From the NCBI GenBank assembly GCA_022539475.1, contig VCMS01000112.1, forward strand, positions 1 through 64,000: a stretch of DNA of 64,000 bases, given 5' to 3'. Below, in pieces: positions 10,306 to 20,209 of the stretch (position 1 is the first letter of the stretch; each line of letters opens with the position of its first letter). The notes below the pieces were generated by a model. It had not been told where the DNA came from. It made no database searches and saw nothing but the letters and a program-made list of their open reading frames with translations. Made by a program: the position numbers and the translations under genes. Source of the DNA: Gracilaria domingensis (lineage: Eukaryota; Rhodophyta; Florideophyceae; Gracilariales; Gracilariaceae).

Positions 10306-11760
10306 TGTAGTGCAACGCGATTGCGGGACTCCTTCGCTGATGCGATTCATAACATGCACGGCGATGCCGGGAGGTGGTGGCACACAGTATGAGTAACTGG
10401 TGAGATCAGCCCATTCTTGGGTATACTTAATATTAGAATTAGTGTTATGAGGCGCACGGCTTAGCCGGTGGGTCACACACGTGTGGGAAGTTTGCACCCA
10501 TTAGTTGGGGTATTTTAGATGTTTATTCTAGATATTTTCGCTACACCGCTTGACAGTGGGTTGGCACTCTACACTACTTAGTAGGTTGAGCTGCACCCAT
10601 TGTCGGGGAAGTAAACGGACTAACCGAGTGTTCGGCTCTGATGTTTCACCCTTGGTGACCGATATCCTCCTCCCGGAGAGTCGACACCTTGTGCAGGGTT
10701 CATCATCCGCCTCGCGGCATCATTAACACCACTACCGCTTTCGCGTGTTTACTTTGTGTGTGTTTTCTTTATTTCTGTCCCTGTTATACAGGTAGCACTA
10801 CTTGGTGTACCGGTGCATACCGTTCGTGGCTCGACACACTCGCGTGGGCTATTACCGCTCTCGCGTGTCATCGCCACACTCGTGGGTACCGCGTGCTACG
10901 CACGTGACGCTACTGCCGACTTGTGTCGTGTGTTCTCTACCGCTGGACGCTTCTTCTTCGCCGCTTCGCTCCCTCCATTACTTGGGAAGGGTCGACCCCG
11001 GTCTTACACCCGGCATTGCCGTGTCGTACCTGTGGGAGCGCTCTACTGCTGTGCTCGCCTCTTGAGAGAGGGTCTGAACCGCCTTTGCGTGTCTTTCCCC
11101 ATCGCTGGGTTTTGCACAACATCAACCTTTGCAAACTGTTTCTTCTCCTTCTTCGTCGTCGACTTTAACCTCCTCTTTTTGGCACCCACCATTTCCCCTC
11201 AGCACGGTCTGTGCTTCCCTGCCACCAACCTTTCCTCCCTCTTTCCTCTTTACTGGCGGCTCGGTCTCCTGCCACCTTTCCTGAAGTTGCAGTGTGGCAC
11301 CTTCTGTTGGGCTCGTTCGCACATTGCGACCTTCTTTACTATTCGAACGCCCTCGTTCCCTTCACGAACTCGGGCCGTGTCTTGCATCACCGTAGTACCT
11401 TCTTGTTGTCGCTCCACCTGGTTGTGGGCTTTCGAGACACGTTGGTTACCGGGTGTGTTGCTCTGTTTCTGTTGTTCTGGGCTGTCCCTATCGCTGAGCT
11501 ACACTATCGTCTTTCGCCGTTTAGGCTGGTACTCTCGAACAATCTTTGTTGCTCTCCTCGGGTTTGTCACCACTCGCGTCATTCCGCCCAAAAATGGCGT
11601 CCACAAAACATTATGGTTCGGCATGATCATCATGATCATCATGATGATCATGCTGAACAGCATGATGATCATACCACGTTGTCACCCCCTCATACTGTGT
11701 GAGAAGAGAAGACGAAGAAGCGGCACTTTTAATCGAAGGGAATATATCTGCATCTAAGGA
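10306..11760 (+). repeat. 3' LTR (right end approximate)
   Basis: It begins TGTAGTGCAACG immediately after the polypurine tract. The right boundary is not resolved because the 5' LTR is not in the window for comparison. It contains a CT-rich stretch and a palindromic GATC/CATGATCATC block at 11621-11672. A 300-codon open frame inside it looks like chance, with no family features. Confidence 0.6.
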
Positions 11761-14219
11761 TTCCTTAGCAAGGAATAGTTTACGAAACGTCCGTAACGTC
11801 CGAAGTTACCTTCGTTACGAAGAGTGCACAAAGTTTTTTGCCCAGCTAAATTGATATTTTTGATAACAGTTACATAATTGCGCTAAGCACTCTAATGGCT
11901 TAACACGAAGCGAAGTGGTTGCAGTGGTGCATCGCATTTATAGCACTCCGCATTATTTTTCACGCAATGTGCTCATATAGAGATGGCTGCATCATTATGC
12001 TACCTTTGGTATTTCTTGTTTGTGCGGTGATGCTAAAAAGCAGGGAACAACCAAATGAAAGGGCAAATTTTCTAAGGCGTAGACATTTTAGTCTTAGTTT
12101 TATTTTATGTCTTCGCAAGATATAAGCACGAAACCTTTACTACTAAAGCTATTGAATATCAAAAAAAGAATATCTGCGCAATGAGGTTTTGCACAATGAG
12201 GTAGCTGATATAGCTGAATTATTCTGAAAAGCAAATGTCGCAGTAGCATAAACTAATTAAATGGCAAGCATTGGTATATTGCGGGAGGCGCAGTTTGAGA
12301 GTGAGTAGGCTTACGCTTTCGGTAGCTCGTTCATCAGAGTTTGAGTTTCGTCAGCGTCCAGAACTTTCTTTTGATTTTCCGGGAACCAGGAAGTGGATTT
12401 ATTGGAAATTGGGTGCTGCGACTTGGATCTTTGCTGCACTGGTTTGCCGCCAAACAGTACAAAGTGTGCTTTGCGAGCACACAGCTTGGCGGCAAACCGC
12501 GCACCGCCGTTTGCAAGCATCGATCCATGGCACACCTATGGAACTTCTTGTAGTCGTTTTAGCTTCTTTCATCACCCACCCTCCCATACCCTTGGACGTG
12601 TGATATCTTCGAGATACACATGCAGATTGATTATTCTATAATCTTTCTGGTGTCCCTAGTGTTTACTAGTTCACCTTCCTGCCGCCAAACAGTAAAGATC
12701 GCTCTAAGAGCTGAACCAATGCAACACAATAATTGGGATTTCTCTTCTAAACACAAATGGTCTTTTGCCGGTGATGCTAAGCCTAAAGAGTACTGCAGAA
12801 TATGTTGTTTTCTAAATTTAACTTACTGGCACTTTACAATGGTGAACTATTGTTTTGAATTACATATATGCTACAGAAGTATGTATATTGCAATTTTAAG
12901 GTAGGCACTTCACGCTGTTCTAAGAGTTTTAAATTATTCGTTTCCGTTTACAAAATGTTGCAAGTGCATATAAAACCATTAAAGCCGTAGATTTGACATA
13001 CGGAACATGTTCGTTTTATTGTTTACTGCTTGAGTCTATTTAAGTTAGTATGTCTCCGTCTGTACTTATTCCTGACATTTAATTCACTTAGCGCAATGTC
13101 GCTTGTTTGTAGCTTTTTAGCTTCTTATATATCGCGTAACTTCTATTTCAATTCGAAGTATGCTACAATACGTGGACTCCACGGTATAGACGCTATTACT
13201 TCCCTTTTTTCTGGATCTATTTTGTAAAAGAGAGGTAAACAAGCGTTTGGGCTGAACGGCTATTATGTCACGCCCTATTGTATTGCGACTGGTCGGCAAA
13301 AAAAACTACAAAAGCAGTGGCCCTATTTTGCCAGCAAGGTAAGGCAGAATGTTTATTTTGGTTAATTTCTATGTGGATTTGACACATGTAGAGCTAATCC
13401 AGGGCAAGCAAAAGCTTATCCATTACCAAGGGTAGAATATTCCACGAGAGTCCGTGTCTCTACAAAGGTATCCTAATTGTTGTGACAGTCTCGAATGAAT
13501 TCGACATAACAGTTAGGTTTCAATGAAGCATGCTGTACCTTTGGTACCGCCTTAGATTTTTGCCTTGACCAATGACGTCCTTTGGACGTGTTCACCCCGA
13601 ATGACTGCGCAGTAAAAACAGTACGTGGGTACCTTTGATGAGGTAAGGATACCGTCGGCACTGTATCTACCAAAGGGACAAGTGGAACTTCTGTCCTCTT
13701 ATCAAATGAAAGCGATTTGTCTCGTCATCGTCACGTATCCTCTCCAGTCTGGACCCGGCGCATAGTATTGCGCAACTCAGGTTCCAGATGAGGCTTCTCT
13801 CACAACGCCTGCATAGCTGGCTGACTCATTTTGCGCCAACTGTGTCACTGCACCAACAGTACGGACCGTAACGAGAACCTCATACCTACTTAACGTGCAC
13901 CCGTCTTCGTGACGAAGATCTAATTGTTTCCCACGTCCGCTACAACATGATGACGATTCCCCGTTAGCGCAAAGTTTCATCACACCACTACTGCCAATCT
14001 CAACTTTGAGCCACCATCGTTTCTACTGCGAGACTCAGAGGCTTTGCTTGAGAGCATTTGTTGTGTTGTCTTATTACTCGTGTAGGGTTCTCAAGAGTTG
14101 ATTTCTCTCTTTGAGTTCTTCAAGACTCTACAAAAGCGTCTCCCTTGCTTGGAGTCGCGTCTTTCTCAGCGTGCTCCATGCAAACCACCTAAGATTGTCG
14201 CACTGAAAGCAGACTCGTC
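11761..14219. other. Intergenic AT-richer DNA, no convincing gene
   Basis: Only short, overlapping and compositionally random frames are present. The stretch holds a nested inverted repeat (12441-12498) and a further copy of its TGCCGCCAAACAGTA core at about 12680. The last few hundred bases may be the 5' untranslated region of the next gene. Confidence 0.6.
12441..12498. repeat. Nested inverted repeat, possible MITE or foldback core
   Basis: Outer arms GGTTTGCCGCCAA (12441-12453) and TTGGCGGCAAACC (12486-12498) are perfect 13-bp inverted copies. Inside them GTGTGCT (12464-12470) and AGCACAC (12476-12482) form a second 7-bp stem with loop TTGCG. The outer motif plus ACAGTA recurs in direct orientation near 12680. 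Confidence 0.7.
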
Positions 14220-15581
14220 ATGTCTTCTCCAAAGTCTATCTCAATTCTTGTCCATCCAAACGACCTCCGCGGTGCAAACCACAATGGTATGCGTAAGGAA
14301 AACCGTTTCAGGCGAAGGTCATGCTTTCGTATCTGGCGCCGCGTCTCTGTCGAAGCAGCTCCAGGTCTGGTTCGCGACAGAATCTTCTACGCCCCGGATG
14401 AACCCCATGATGCCGATTATCCTTCAAGAACACCAACACAGTTTATAAAGGGATCCCCAGACGCACCCAATGTCGTCCGCCAAGGAGATGAGTTTGAAAT
14501 ATCATTCGTGGGAATGAATGTGAGCCCGCAAGATTTATTCAGATGCAATTACAACGAACTATTTCTTTATAGCCTCACCAACGGTGGTCAAGGCTCCCGT
14601 TCAACATGGGCACAAAGGATACAATCCGAGAAGAACTTCGCAATAAGTATGGAAAACGGTTACCTCTTTTCGCCAAGAGCCACAGCTGATGTAGGTTCAC
14701 CCCGGCTTCAAAAAGTGAGCTCCCTTAACTCCAACATGGCTCCACTGAATCTGAACGACGTACCCTTCATTCACTATGACCCGTTGAGGCATGGCCGAAA
14801 GGCCGGGACCGAGCCGAACTCGTATGTAACCATTCCAGCTTCAAGGGGACTGTACAAACAGTTTAGATCACAGGATACTAGTGCTGTCACAAACGAAGTA
14901 CAAGATGCTTCAGTGCGATTTAATGTGATGGATCTGGACAATATTAATGACGACCAACTTCAAGTTATATCTGGTATTACACAGCTAGGTGACCTCGTCG
15001 AGAAAGGAGCCGTTGTTGTACCATATGCAGAGTTGATTTCAAACGCGTTTGAAGCTGTTGCCGCCATTGGAAAGCGAGGTCTTCAGAGATATTCGGTACC
15101 AGATCAAGTCTTTTCCGTAGACATGCAGTTCCGCTTGGGAAAACCAGTAGAAACCGATGGGAAACATGAGTCCGGAACTGATAAAAGCGAAGCGACGGCC
15201 ACCCAAAGCAACAATGGGAACTATCTGAGATACGGCTACTACTACTTCCTCGAGAAAAGCGTGGATGCGAAGTTGTATTCGCAAACTCGTTCGTCCGCAC
15301 AATATACCCCGCTCCAACTAAGAAGGACGGACTTGAAAGGAGCTAATAGAAGAAGGCATGACATAGAGTATTTTCCACTGACAAATGTGAGTTATGTGGT
15401 TATGCGTGTTTCAAGAGGTTGCTCGAAGAACTTTGAGGAACAAAAGCGAGCATTGGTCCCTGAACACAAGAAGCGACTGGATACGATTCTGCAAGCGAAG
15501 AACATATCGAACATATTGAAAAGAGAGAGAAAAACTAATCGTCGGCAATTGTCTGGGTTGGGCTCCGGTACATCATCGTAA
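14220..15581 (+). CDS. Orphan protein, 453 aa
   Basis: I do not recognise this protein. The frame opens with ATG and stays open for 453 codons in a region otherwise poor in open frames, which supports a real gene. The N-terminal 50 residues are Arg rich (KENRFRRRSCFRIWRR), resembling a nuclear or nucleolar signal or a basic RNA-binding patch. The middle is mixed and globular-looking with no hydrophobic membrane span. A striking aromatic run, YLRYGYYYFLEKS, lies near residue 340, and the C-terminus is a basic Lys/Arg helix-prone tail ending in Gly/Ser. A G24 homopolymer starts 9 nt past the stop. It could be a lineage-specific gene or an old element-derived ORF. Confidence 0.6.
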   Translation: MSSPKSISILVHPNDLRGANHNGMRKENRFRRRSCFRIWRRVSVEAAPGLVRDRIFYAPDEPHDADYPSRTPTQFIKGSPDAPNVVRQGDEFEISFVGMNVSPQDLFRCNYNELFLYSLTNGGQGSRSTWAQRIQSEKNFAISMENGYLFSPRATADVGSPRLQKVSSLNSNMAPLNLNDVPFIHYDPLRHGRKAGTEPNSYVTIPASRGLYKQFRSQDTSAVTNEVQDASVRFNVMDLDNINDDQLQVISGITQLGDLVEKGAVVVPYAELISNAFEAVAAIGKRGLQRYSVPDQVFSVDMQFRLGKPVETDGKHESGTDKSEATATQSNNGNYLRYGYYYFLEKSVDAKLYSQTRSSAQYTPLQLRRTDLKGANRRRHDIEYFPLTNVSYVVMRVSRGCSKNFEEQKRALVPEHKKRLDTILQAKNISNILKRERKTNRRQLSGLGSGTSS

Positions 15582-15590
15582 ATCCCGAAA

Positions 15591-15614
15591 GGGGGGGGGG
15601 GGGGGGGGGGGGGG
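15591..15614 (+). repeat. G24 homopolymer
   Basis: Twenty-four consecutive G residues begin 9 nt after the orphan gene's stop codon and are followed by TGGG. Runs of this length are unstable and the true length may differ. Confidence 0.9.
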
Positions 15615-17035
15615 TGGGCTAATCTTTGATCATACTTCTGCACCATATGCTTCCATGCTTCCATACATAAGAGGGCTAGCCCTTTATCCTTCTTAGCGCT
15701 GATGCTATTGTACTGCTTTTTCGATCGGCTAGGCACAAAAGCCAATTGCTCACTACAAAAACGTTAAAAGACATGAGAAGTGGAGAAACGATCTATTTAA
15801 TGGGAATACATGCGGAACATATGAATAAGCGATCGAACCCGGCCTTCCATACGTGCGATCAACGGAGACCGTCGATTCCTGTTCCGCGAGGGAAGTTGCT
15901 TTTCGATGAATATTGTCAATTTTGCCTACTGTTAGGCTACATACCTTTGCTAATGTTAATCTCGTACCGTAGTATCGAATCGAATATGATAAATGTGAAG
16001 AATGAGCGACGAATCACATGATGTGAAAATCTCGTCAATGAAGAACGTCTTATTTAGCTGTCATTGTCATTCTGACCGTGTGTGCGTGGGGATCTGCTAT
16101 GGGGTGATCTTGTGACATAAGGGCTGATGGATTCGCGGAAAGGACAGGCAGGTGTGTTGATCGCGCGAGCAACGACGATAACTCAAACCGACTTGCGGGC
16201 TTCTCCCTTTCACTGCAGTTACGTGCGTGCATCTTCCCTGCCTCATTTATCTTCAGAGTGCCTTTCTGTGTCTACTTCATGTGGATTCCTCTGTCTGGCA
16301 GTTCGTTTAGGTCGGCCACCACCAATTCCCTCCCCGTCTCTTTTTGTCATCTGCAGTATGTTTGCTCGTTCATAGCCTTTTTCTAACTTGAGCAGAACAC
16401 ATAACCGCTTCTTCACCAAATTCACTTTACTCACGTCCTCATTTGGAGAGGGGGTAAGCAAAGCAGCTCGTTGACTTGCGAAGTCCCAAATAAGGGTGCT
16501 AAGAAAAAGCTTTCAAGACGGTCGGATCGCCATTCCTCTTCTTCTTTCCTTAGTACTGCATGGTCCTCTATTGCCATTGATATGTTTCTCTTCGAAGAGT
16601 TGCTTGCCGCGGCCAACGCCCGTATCGCAAAGAAGAAAGGAAGAAGTGAGTCTTAACGAGAACGGCAGGGATGTACGTCAGAGATCAAGCTTTGTAAATA
16701 TTCAGAAGTGATGAATTAGCACACGACCGATGCGATAAGGGCCCTCACAACACTGCGGTGCTGGGGAAATACGGTGGTATAGGCTCGGCCTGACGCGTTT
16801 CTGACTTCTCCAAGTCAATCCCCGAAGCGAAGACTACCTTCTGCACCGTCGTAATCGAAGCCGTCGACAAAGTCGACATGCTGCGAAAGACAGCAGAGCT
16901 TTGCAGTTCGATTTATGACGTTGATCAGGATCCGGAACATGAGACTGTCGCGCCACTGGCGGTTGACGTGTTAAAGATCTACGTGTAACATTAGACGGTT
17001 TTTTACAATCTACACGTATCTACAACATACAAATC

Positions 17036-17063
17036 GTCACGCACCTTGCGCTTGGTGCGTGAC
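17036..17063. repeat. Perfect 10-bp hairpin
   Basis: GTCACGCACC (17036-17045) and GGTGCGTGAC (17054-17063) are perfect inverted copies around an 8-nt loop. Confidence 0.75.
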
Positions 17064-17159
17064 AAGCTCAACTGAAGCGCACTTCGGCTCAAGAAGTTTG
17101 AACAGAAAGCCTAACCTTACACGTGTCCGAGGGTTCCACTTCAGCTTCTGAAATTCAGA

Positions 17160-17213
17160 GGGAGAGAACCTTTCACCAGCGGATAAAACTTTTAACTTCA
17201 AAGGTTCTCTCCC
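17160..17213. repeat. Perfect 14-bp inverted repeat
   Basis: GGGAGAGAACCTTT (17160-17173) is the exact inverse of AAAGGTTCTCTCCC (17200-17213), with a 26-nt spacer. An ATG follows two bases later, but the 90-codon frame it opens has no coding features. Confidence 0.75.
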
Positions 17214-17954
17214 CATGGTAATCCAAAATCACCACAGTGTGCGCCCACTACGCTTGAGGATAAATCGTTTGCGTCGTCGATTCTTCGGTAATCGGATCGA
17301 AGTCTCAACCGGTTCTTGTCTGGTTCAAAGCTTGCCCGGAGAGTATCCAAACATTTGGTATTTGCAACTAACTTACGAAGGAGCGAGAAGATTGCCCTCA
17401 CTCCTTTTGAGCCACGAAGTTGCGGTGATTTCCCGGATCATTCAGCGTCGTCTCTCTCGTGAAAATACCTGTTATAATTTGTTATAATAATAAGCGAGAG
17501 AACACGACATGCAAGTGTTCTCCTGCTCTCTGCAGTTTTCAATTATTTTGCTTTCCTCTCTTGGTCAGAGTACATGCCTATAACAGAGCTCGCCAACTTC
17601 GAATCAGCTCTGTTCGGATGCTTTCACGCCCCATCATTGGAGTCATCTATCTAACAATTTTTCAAGACTTTTCCACTGTCTGAAGCAGTTCTCTTTATTC
17701 GACGCGAGTTCAGTGGTGGGGTTTTTCTTGTGTTTCTTAAACACTTATATCTCGACAAAGTGCGACTGTTATTTTGTGAAAGCTTTTGGTGGGCATTTAC
17801 ATTGCTTGAGGGCTCAGATCGTGTACCTCTCATTGGCTGCAGTTTATCTCTTCCGTCTATCTGAGCTCTGTTCATCCCACGGTGAACGCCTTTTTCCCTT
17901 ACACCTTCGTCATCGTTTGACTTGCTCGGGAGTGCTTCTTCGTTGGAATTAGCA

Positions 17955-19013
17955 ATGCGTGTCTCTTTCATCCAAGCCATGAGCGCCTCTCTGGTATGCG
18001 GCGCTGTCGGAGCCACTGTTCCATTTGTGATACTGATGCGAAGAGAGACGCAAAAATGCGTGGATCATACCATACAAGAGATGCAAGCTGTCTGTGAGAG
18101 ATCCCTGCAGGAGACGGAACAATGCAGAACGGATTTAAATAAGGCCTTGCAGTTAGCAAGCATGTTGGAAACTACGGTAGAAGGGCAGCGGTTGACTCAG
18201 AAGGGCGAGAAGGAGGAAGTGATCGATGGGTTGATGACTGAGCAGATGGAACTTAAAAACTGTCTCACAGCTGTGAGCCAAAGGCTGAAGTTGTCACTTG
18301 CTAAAGAAAAGGAGCAGAAAAGAGTTGTCAAAGAACATATGCTGAAGGAGCACGAAAACGAAGAAATCATAGAAGGGTTGAGGAAGGAGCAGAGGGAGCT
18401 GAAAAACTCTCTGCTAGTTGCGGAACAAAAATTGATGTTATCACTCGACAAGGAAAAGAAGCATGAAGGCAGAATTTGTGAGCTTGAGCACGAAAACGAA
18501 AAGCTTCAGAATGTTGTGGAAAAGGTGGAACGGAAAGCTGAGAAAGAAACTGTGCTTGCTAAATCTGAAACTGAGACGGTGATCACTGTGAGGCCTGACC
18601 AGAACGATATGGGCGAGGGGTCAACAGGGTTGGAAATGTCAGAGGTTGGACAGGGAACGGAGGAGCGCGCGTGTTCAGGGAGCGCAAACGATATCGGGCA
18701 AGAAAGTTCAGTTGTCGACGATTCACATCGATCGAAGAAACGCAGAAGAAAAACAAAGAAAGCGAAGAAAAGTGGTGCAAAGGATCAAGTTGAACTCAAT
18801 CACAAGAAAAAGGAACAAACGTCTAAGGCTGGAAGCTCTACCTGTTCGGAAGGTAGTGGAGCGCATACATCTAATTGCAGTGTGGGCAAAACGAGCCAAA
18901 CGCGGAAGAGCGCGAGGTATGGTGAGGAGGAGAAGAGGATGTGGCTGAAGGGAAGGCTCGACTCTGAAGTTTGCGCGTACCTTCGAATTGAAGCTTTGGA
19001 AGGTTGGAGCTAG
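17955..19013 (+). CDS. Membrane-anchored coiled-coil protein, 352 aa, function unknown
   Basis: The ATG at 17955 is followed by a hydrophobic segment (residues about 5-28, SASLVCGAVGATVPFVILM) that reads as a signal anchor, then a long Glu/Lys/Leu/Gln-rich coiled coil to about residue 200. Two units inside the coil are near copies: EEVIDGLMTEQMELKNCLTA and EEIIEGLRKEQRELKNSLLV, about 50 residues apart, showing an internal duplication. The region after 250 is basic (KKRRRKTKKAKKSG) and Ser rich, a possible nuclear or nucleic-acid-binding patch. I cannot assign a family. A tether or organelle-surface scaffold is plausible but is inference. Confidence 0.75.
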   Translation: MRVSFIQAMSASLVCGAVGATVPFVILMRRETQKCVDHTIQEMQAVCERSLQETEQCRTDLNKALQLASMLETTVEGQRLTQKGEKEEVIDGLMTEQMELKNCLTAVSQRLKLSLAKEKEQKRVVKEHMLKEHENEEIIEGLRKEQRELKNSLLVAEQKLMLSLDKEKKHEGRICELEHENEKLQNVVEKVERKAEKETVLAKSETETVITVRPDQNDMGEGSTGLEMSEVGQGTEERACSGSANDIGQESSVVDDSHRSKKRRRKTKKAKKSGAKDQVELNHKKKEQTSKAGSSTCSEGSGAHTSNCSVGKTSQTRKSARYGEEEKRMWLKGRLDSEVCAYLRIEALEGWS

Positions 19014-19387
19014 GGATAGGCTACAAGTTCCGTTCGGAATAGAACGAGATGGCTGCGTTGCGTGGCTGCGTTGCGATTGGTGTGAGCAATGAGTTTGTTG
19101 AAGAGGCTCTTCAACTAACTTACAAAGGTGATGACCGACCACGAGACTGGGCGCGTAGCGAAATGCATTGCGATTTGCATGCGCGCTTGCGATTGGCGCG
19201 CGCGTTGAACGAATGGCGCGTCGCACACGTGGCATGGCGACAAGGCGCACCGGAGCGCGTTCGGCGAACGCCGTTCGCCAAGCCAAGCTTGTCGGCGGGC
19301 GGAGCCAAGTGGCAGCCACGCCGCCAAAACGCGTACGACCGTAGTCGCAACTCGCCGCGCCGTCGCGCGTTGGAGTCGCAGCGAAAC
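19014..19387. other. Short intergenic region before VPS72
   Basis: It holds a GGCTGCGTTGCGT direct repeat near 19050 and otherwise GC-rich, GCG-laden sequence. It is probably the promoter and leader of the VPS72 gene; no separate gene is seen. Confidence 0.5.
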
Positions 19388-20189
19388 ATGGCCGACGCTC
19401 AGCCGCCGCCGCGCCGCAGCAAGCGCAAGCACAAGTCTGTCGCCGAGCTGGAGCGCCGCGCGCGCGCGCTGTTCCAGCAGGAGGGCGAGGAGCTCTACGA
19501 GGGCTCCGATGCGTCCGTCGACATCGCCGACCTGTCGGATCAACAAGTACGTAGCAAAGCAAGGAGCGGGAAAGACGCGATCGCAAGAGTTCTGACCAAC
19601 GTCGCAAAAGGATGAAGTGGACTCTGATTTCGATGCGCCGGAGCAGATGCACGACGGCGAGCAGCAGGCGCGCCAGGCCGAGCGCGAGGTGCGACGCGCC
19701 GAGCGAGCGGAGCGCGCGCAGTCGAAGAAGAAGGGCGGTGCGTACGTCGACGCGGCGTTGAGAACGGAGCCCAAGCAACGCAAGCTGCGCCGAACGTCGG
19801 GTGGCACCACCGTGCACCACGCGCGCGACAGAAGCTCGCTGCGGAAGAGCACGCGCGTGGCGTCGGCGCGCGCGGCGGAATTGAGGGCCATCAAGGAGAA
19901 GAGGAAGCCGCGGGAGAGGCGCGTGGAGCAGTACGAGGTGCCGACGCAGCAGCAGCGGCTGCAGACGGCGAAGATCACAGAGGTGGTGAATCGCAACAGT
20001 CTCAAGGACCTGCTGCGACTGGAGGAGGAGAAGAAACGCGTGGTGGTCAAGAAGAAGGCGCATGTGGGCGAGAAGATGAGCACGAAATGGAGGGATGGCA
20101 GCTGTACAATCAGTTTTACCAAGGGCGTTTCTACCGACCAGATTGAACAAGTGATGTTCAGACATTCAGATGAGGATGAGAGCGAATAG
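19388..20189 (+). CDS. VPS72: VPS72/YL1/SWC2, SWR1-SRCAP complex H2A.Z-binding subunit
   Basis: Vps72 binds histone H2A.Z-H2B and helps the SWR1/SRCAP remodeller exchange H2A for H2A.Z. Two exons (19388-19546, 19611-20189) joined at a 64-nt intron give about 245 residues. The second exon opens with DEVDSDFD, the acidic H2A.Z-binding signature of YL1. Then come the RKSTR-like motif (SSLRKSTRVAS) and a LQTAKITEVVNRNSLKDLL segment matching the conserved YL1 helix (REAKITEELNLRSLETYERL in human). A short C-terminal CTISFTKGVS matches the family's TFITFS strand. The C-terminal YL1_C domain of animal proteins is absent. The gene converges on the NAP/SET gene with a 20-bp gap. The ATG at 19388 suits the family N-terminus. 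Confidence 0.9.
19547..19610 (+). other. 64-nt spliceosomal intron in VPS72
   Basis: Donor GTACGT at 19547 and acceptor GCAAAAG ending at 19610 flank a phase-0 intron between codons 53 and 54. Removing it joins two frames that together match YL1; retaining it leads quickly to a stop in the next exon. It is the only intron I could place with confidence in the window. Confidence 0.85.
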
Positions 20190-20209
20190 AAAGTCAAGGC
20201 GCGCGTTTT

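Larger units (their letters stand above)
1..11760 (+). mobile_element. Ty3/gypsy chromovirus-type LTR retrotransposon (5' LTR outside window)
   Basis: The internal region shows gag, then protease, reverse transcriptase, RNase H, integrase and a C-terminal chromodomain, the order that defines Ty3/gypsy chromoviruses. It is followed by a long antisense ORF, a polypurine tract at 10287-10305 and a 3' LTR opening with TGTAG at 10306. The first bases of the window lie in or just before the 5' leader, so the 5' LTR, primer-binding site and target duplication cannot be checked. The right end is approximate: it lies where GC-rich sequence gives way to AT-rich sequence, about 11590-11850. The element is broken, with about three breaks in pol, but long open frames suggest a fairly young insertion. 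Age by LTR divergence cannot be measured with one LTR. Confidence 0.93.
15615..17954. other. Intergenic DNA with hairpins
   Basis: No gene is supported; all frames are short. Two strong inverted repeats lie at 17036-17063 and 17160-17213. The final stretch is probably the promoter and leader of the coiled-coil gene at 17955. Confidence 0.6.

Noticed and set aside
10756-11757. 333-codon frame in the 3' LTR
   Set aside because: Begins in the LTR and reads as random Phe/Leu/Cys/Ser; no ATG context or domain support.
18723-20165. 480-codon minus-strand frame rich in Leu, Arg and His
   Set aside because: It is the antisense shadow of the coiled-coil and VPS72 genes, created by GC bias; it has no domain and crosses two supported genes.
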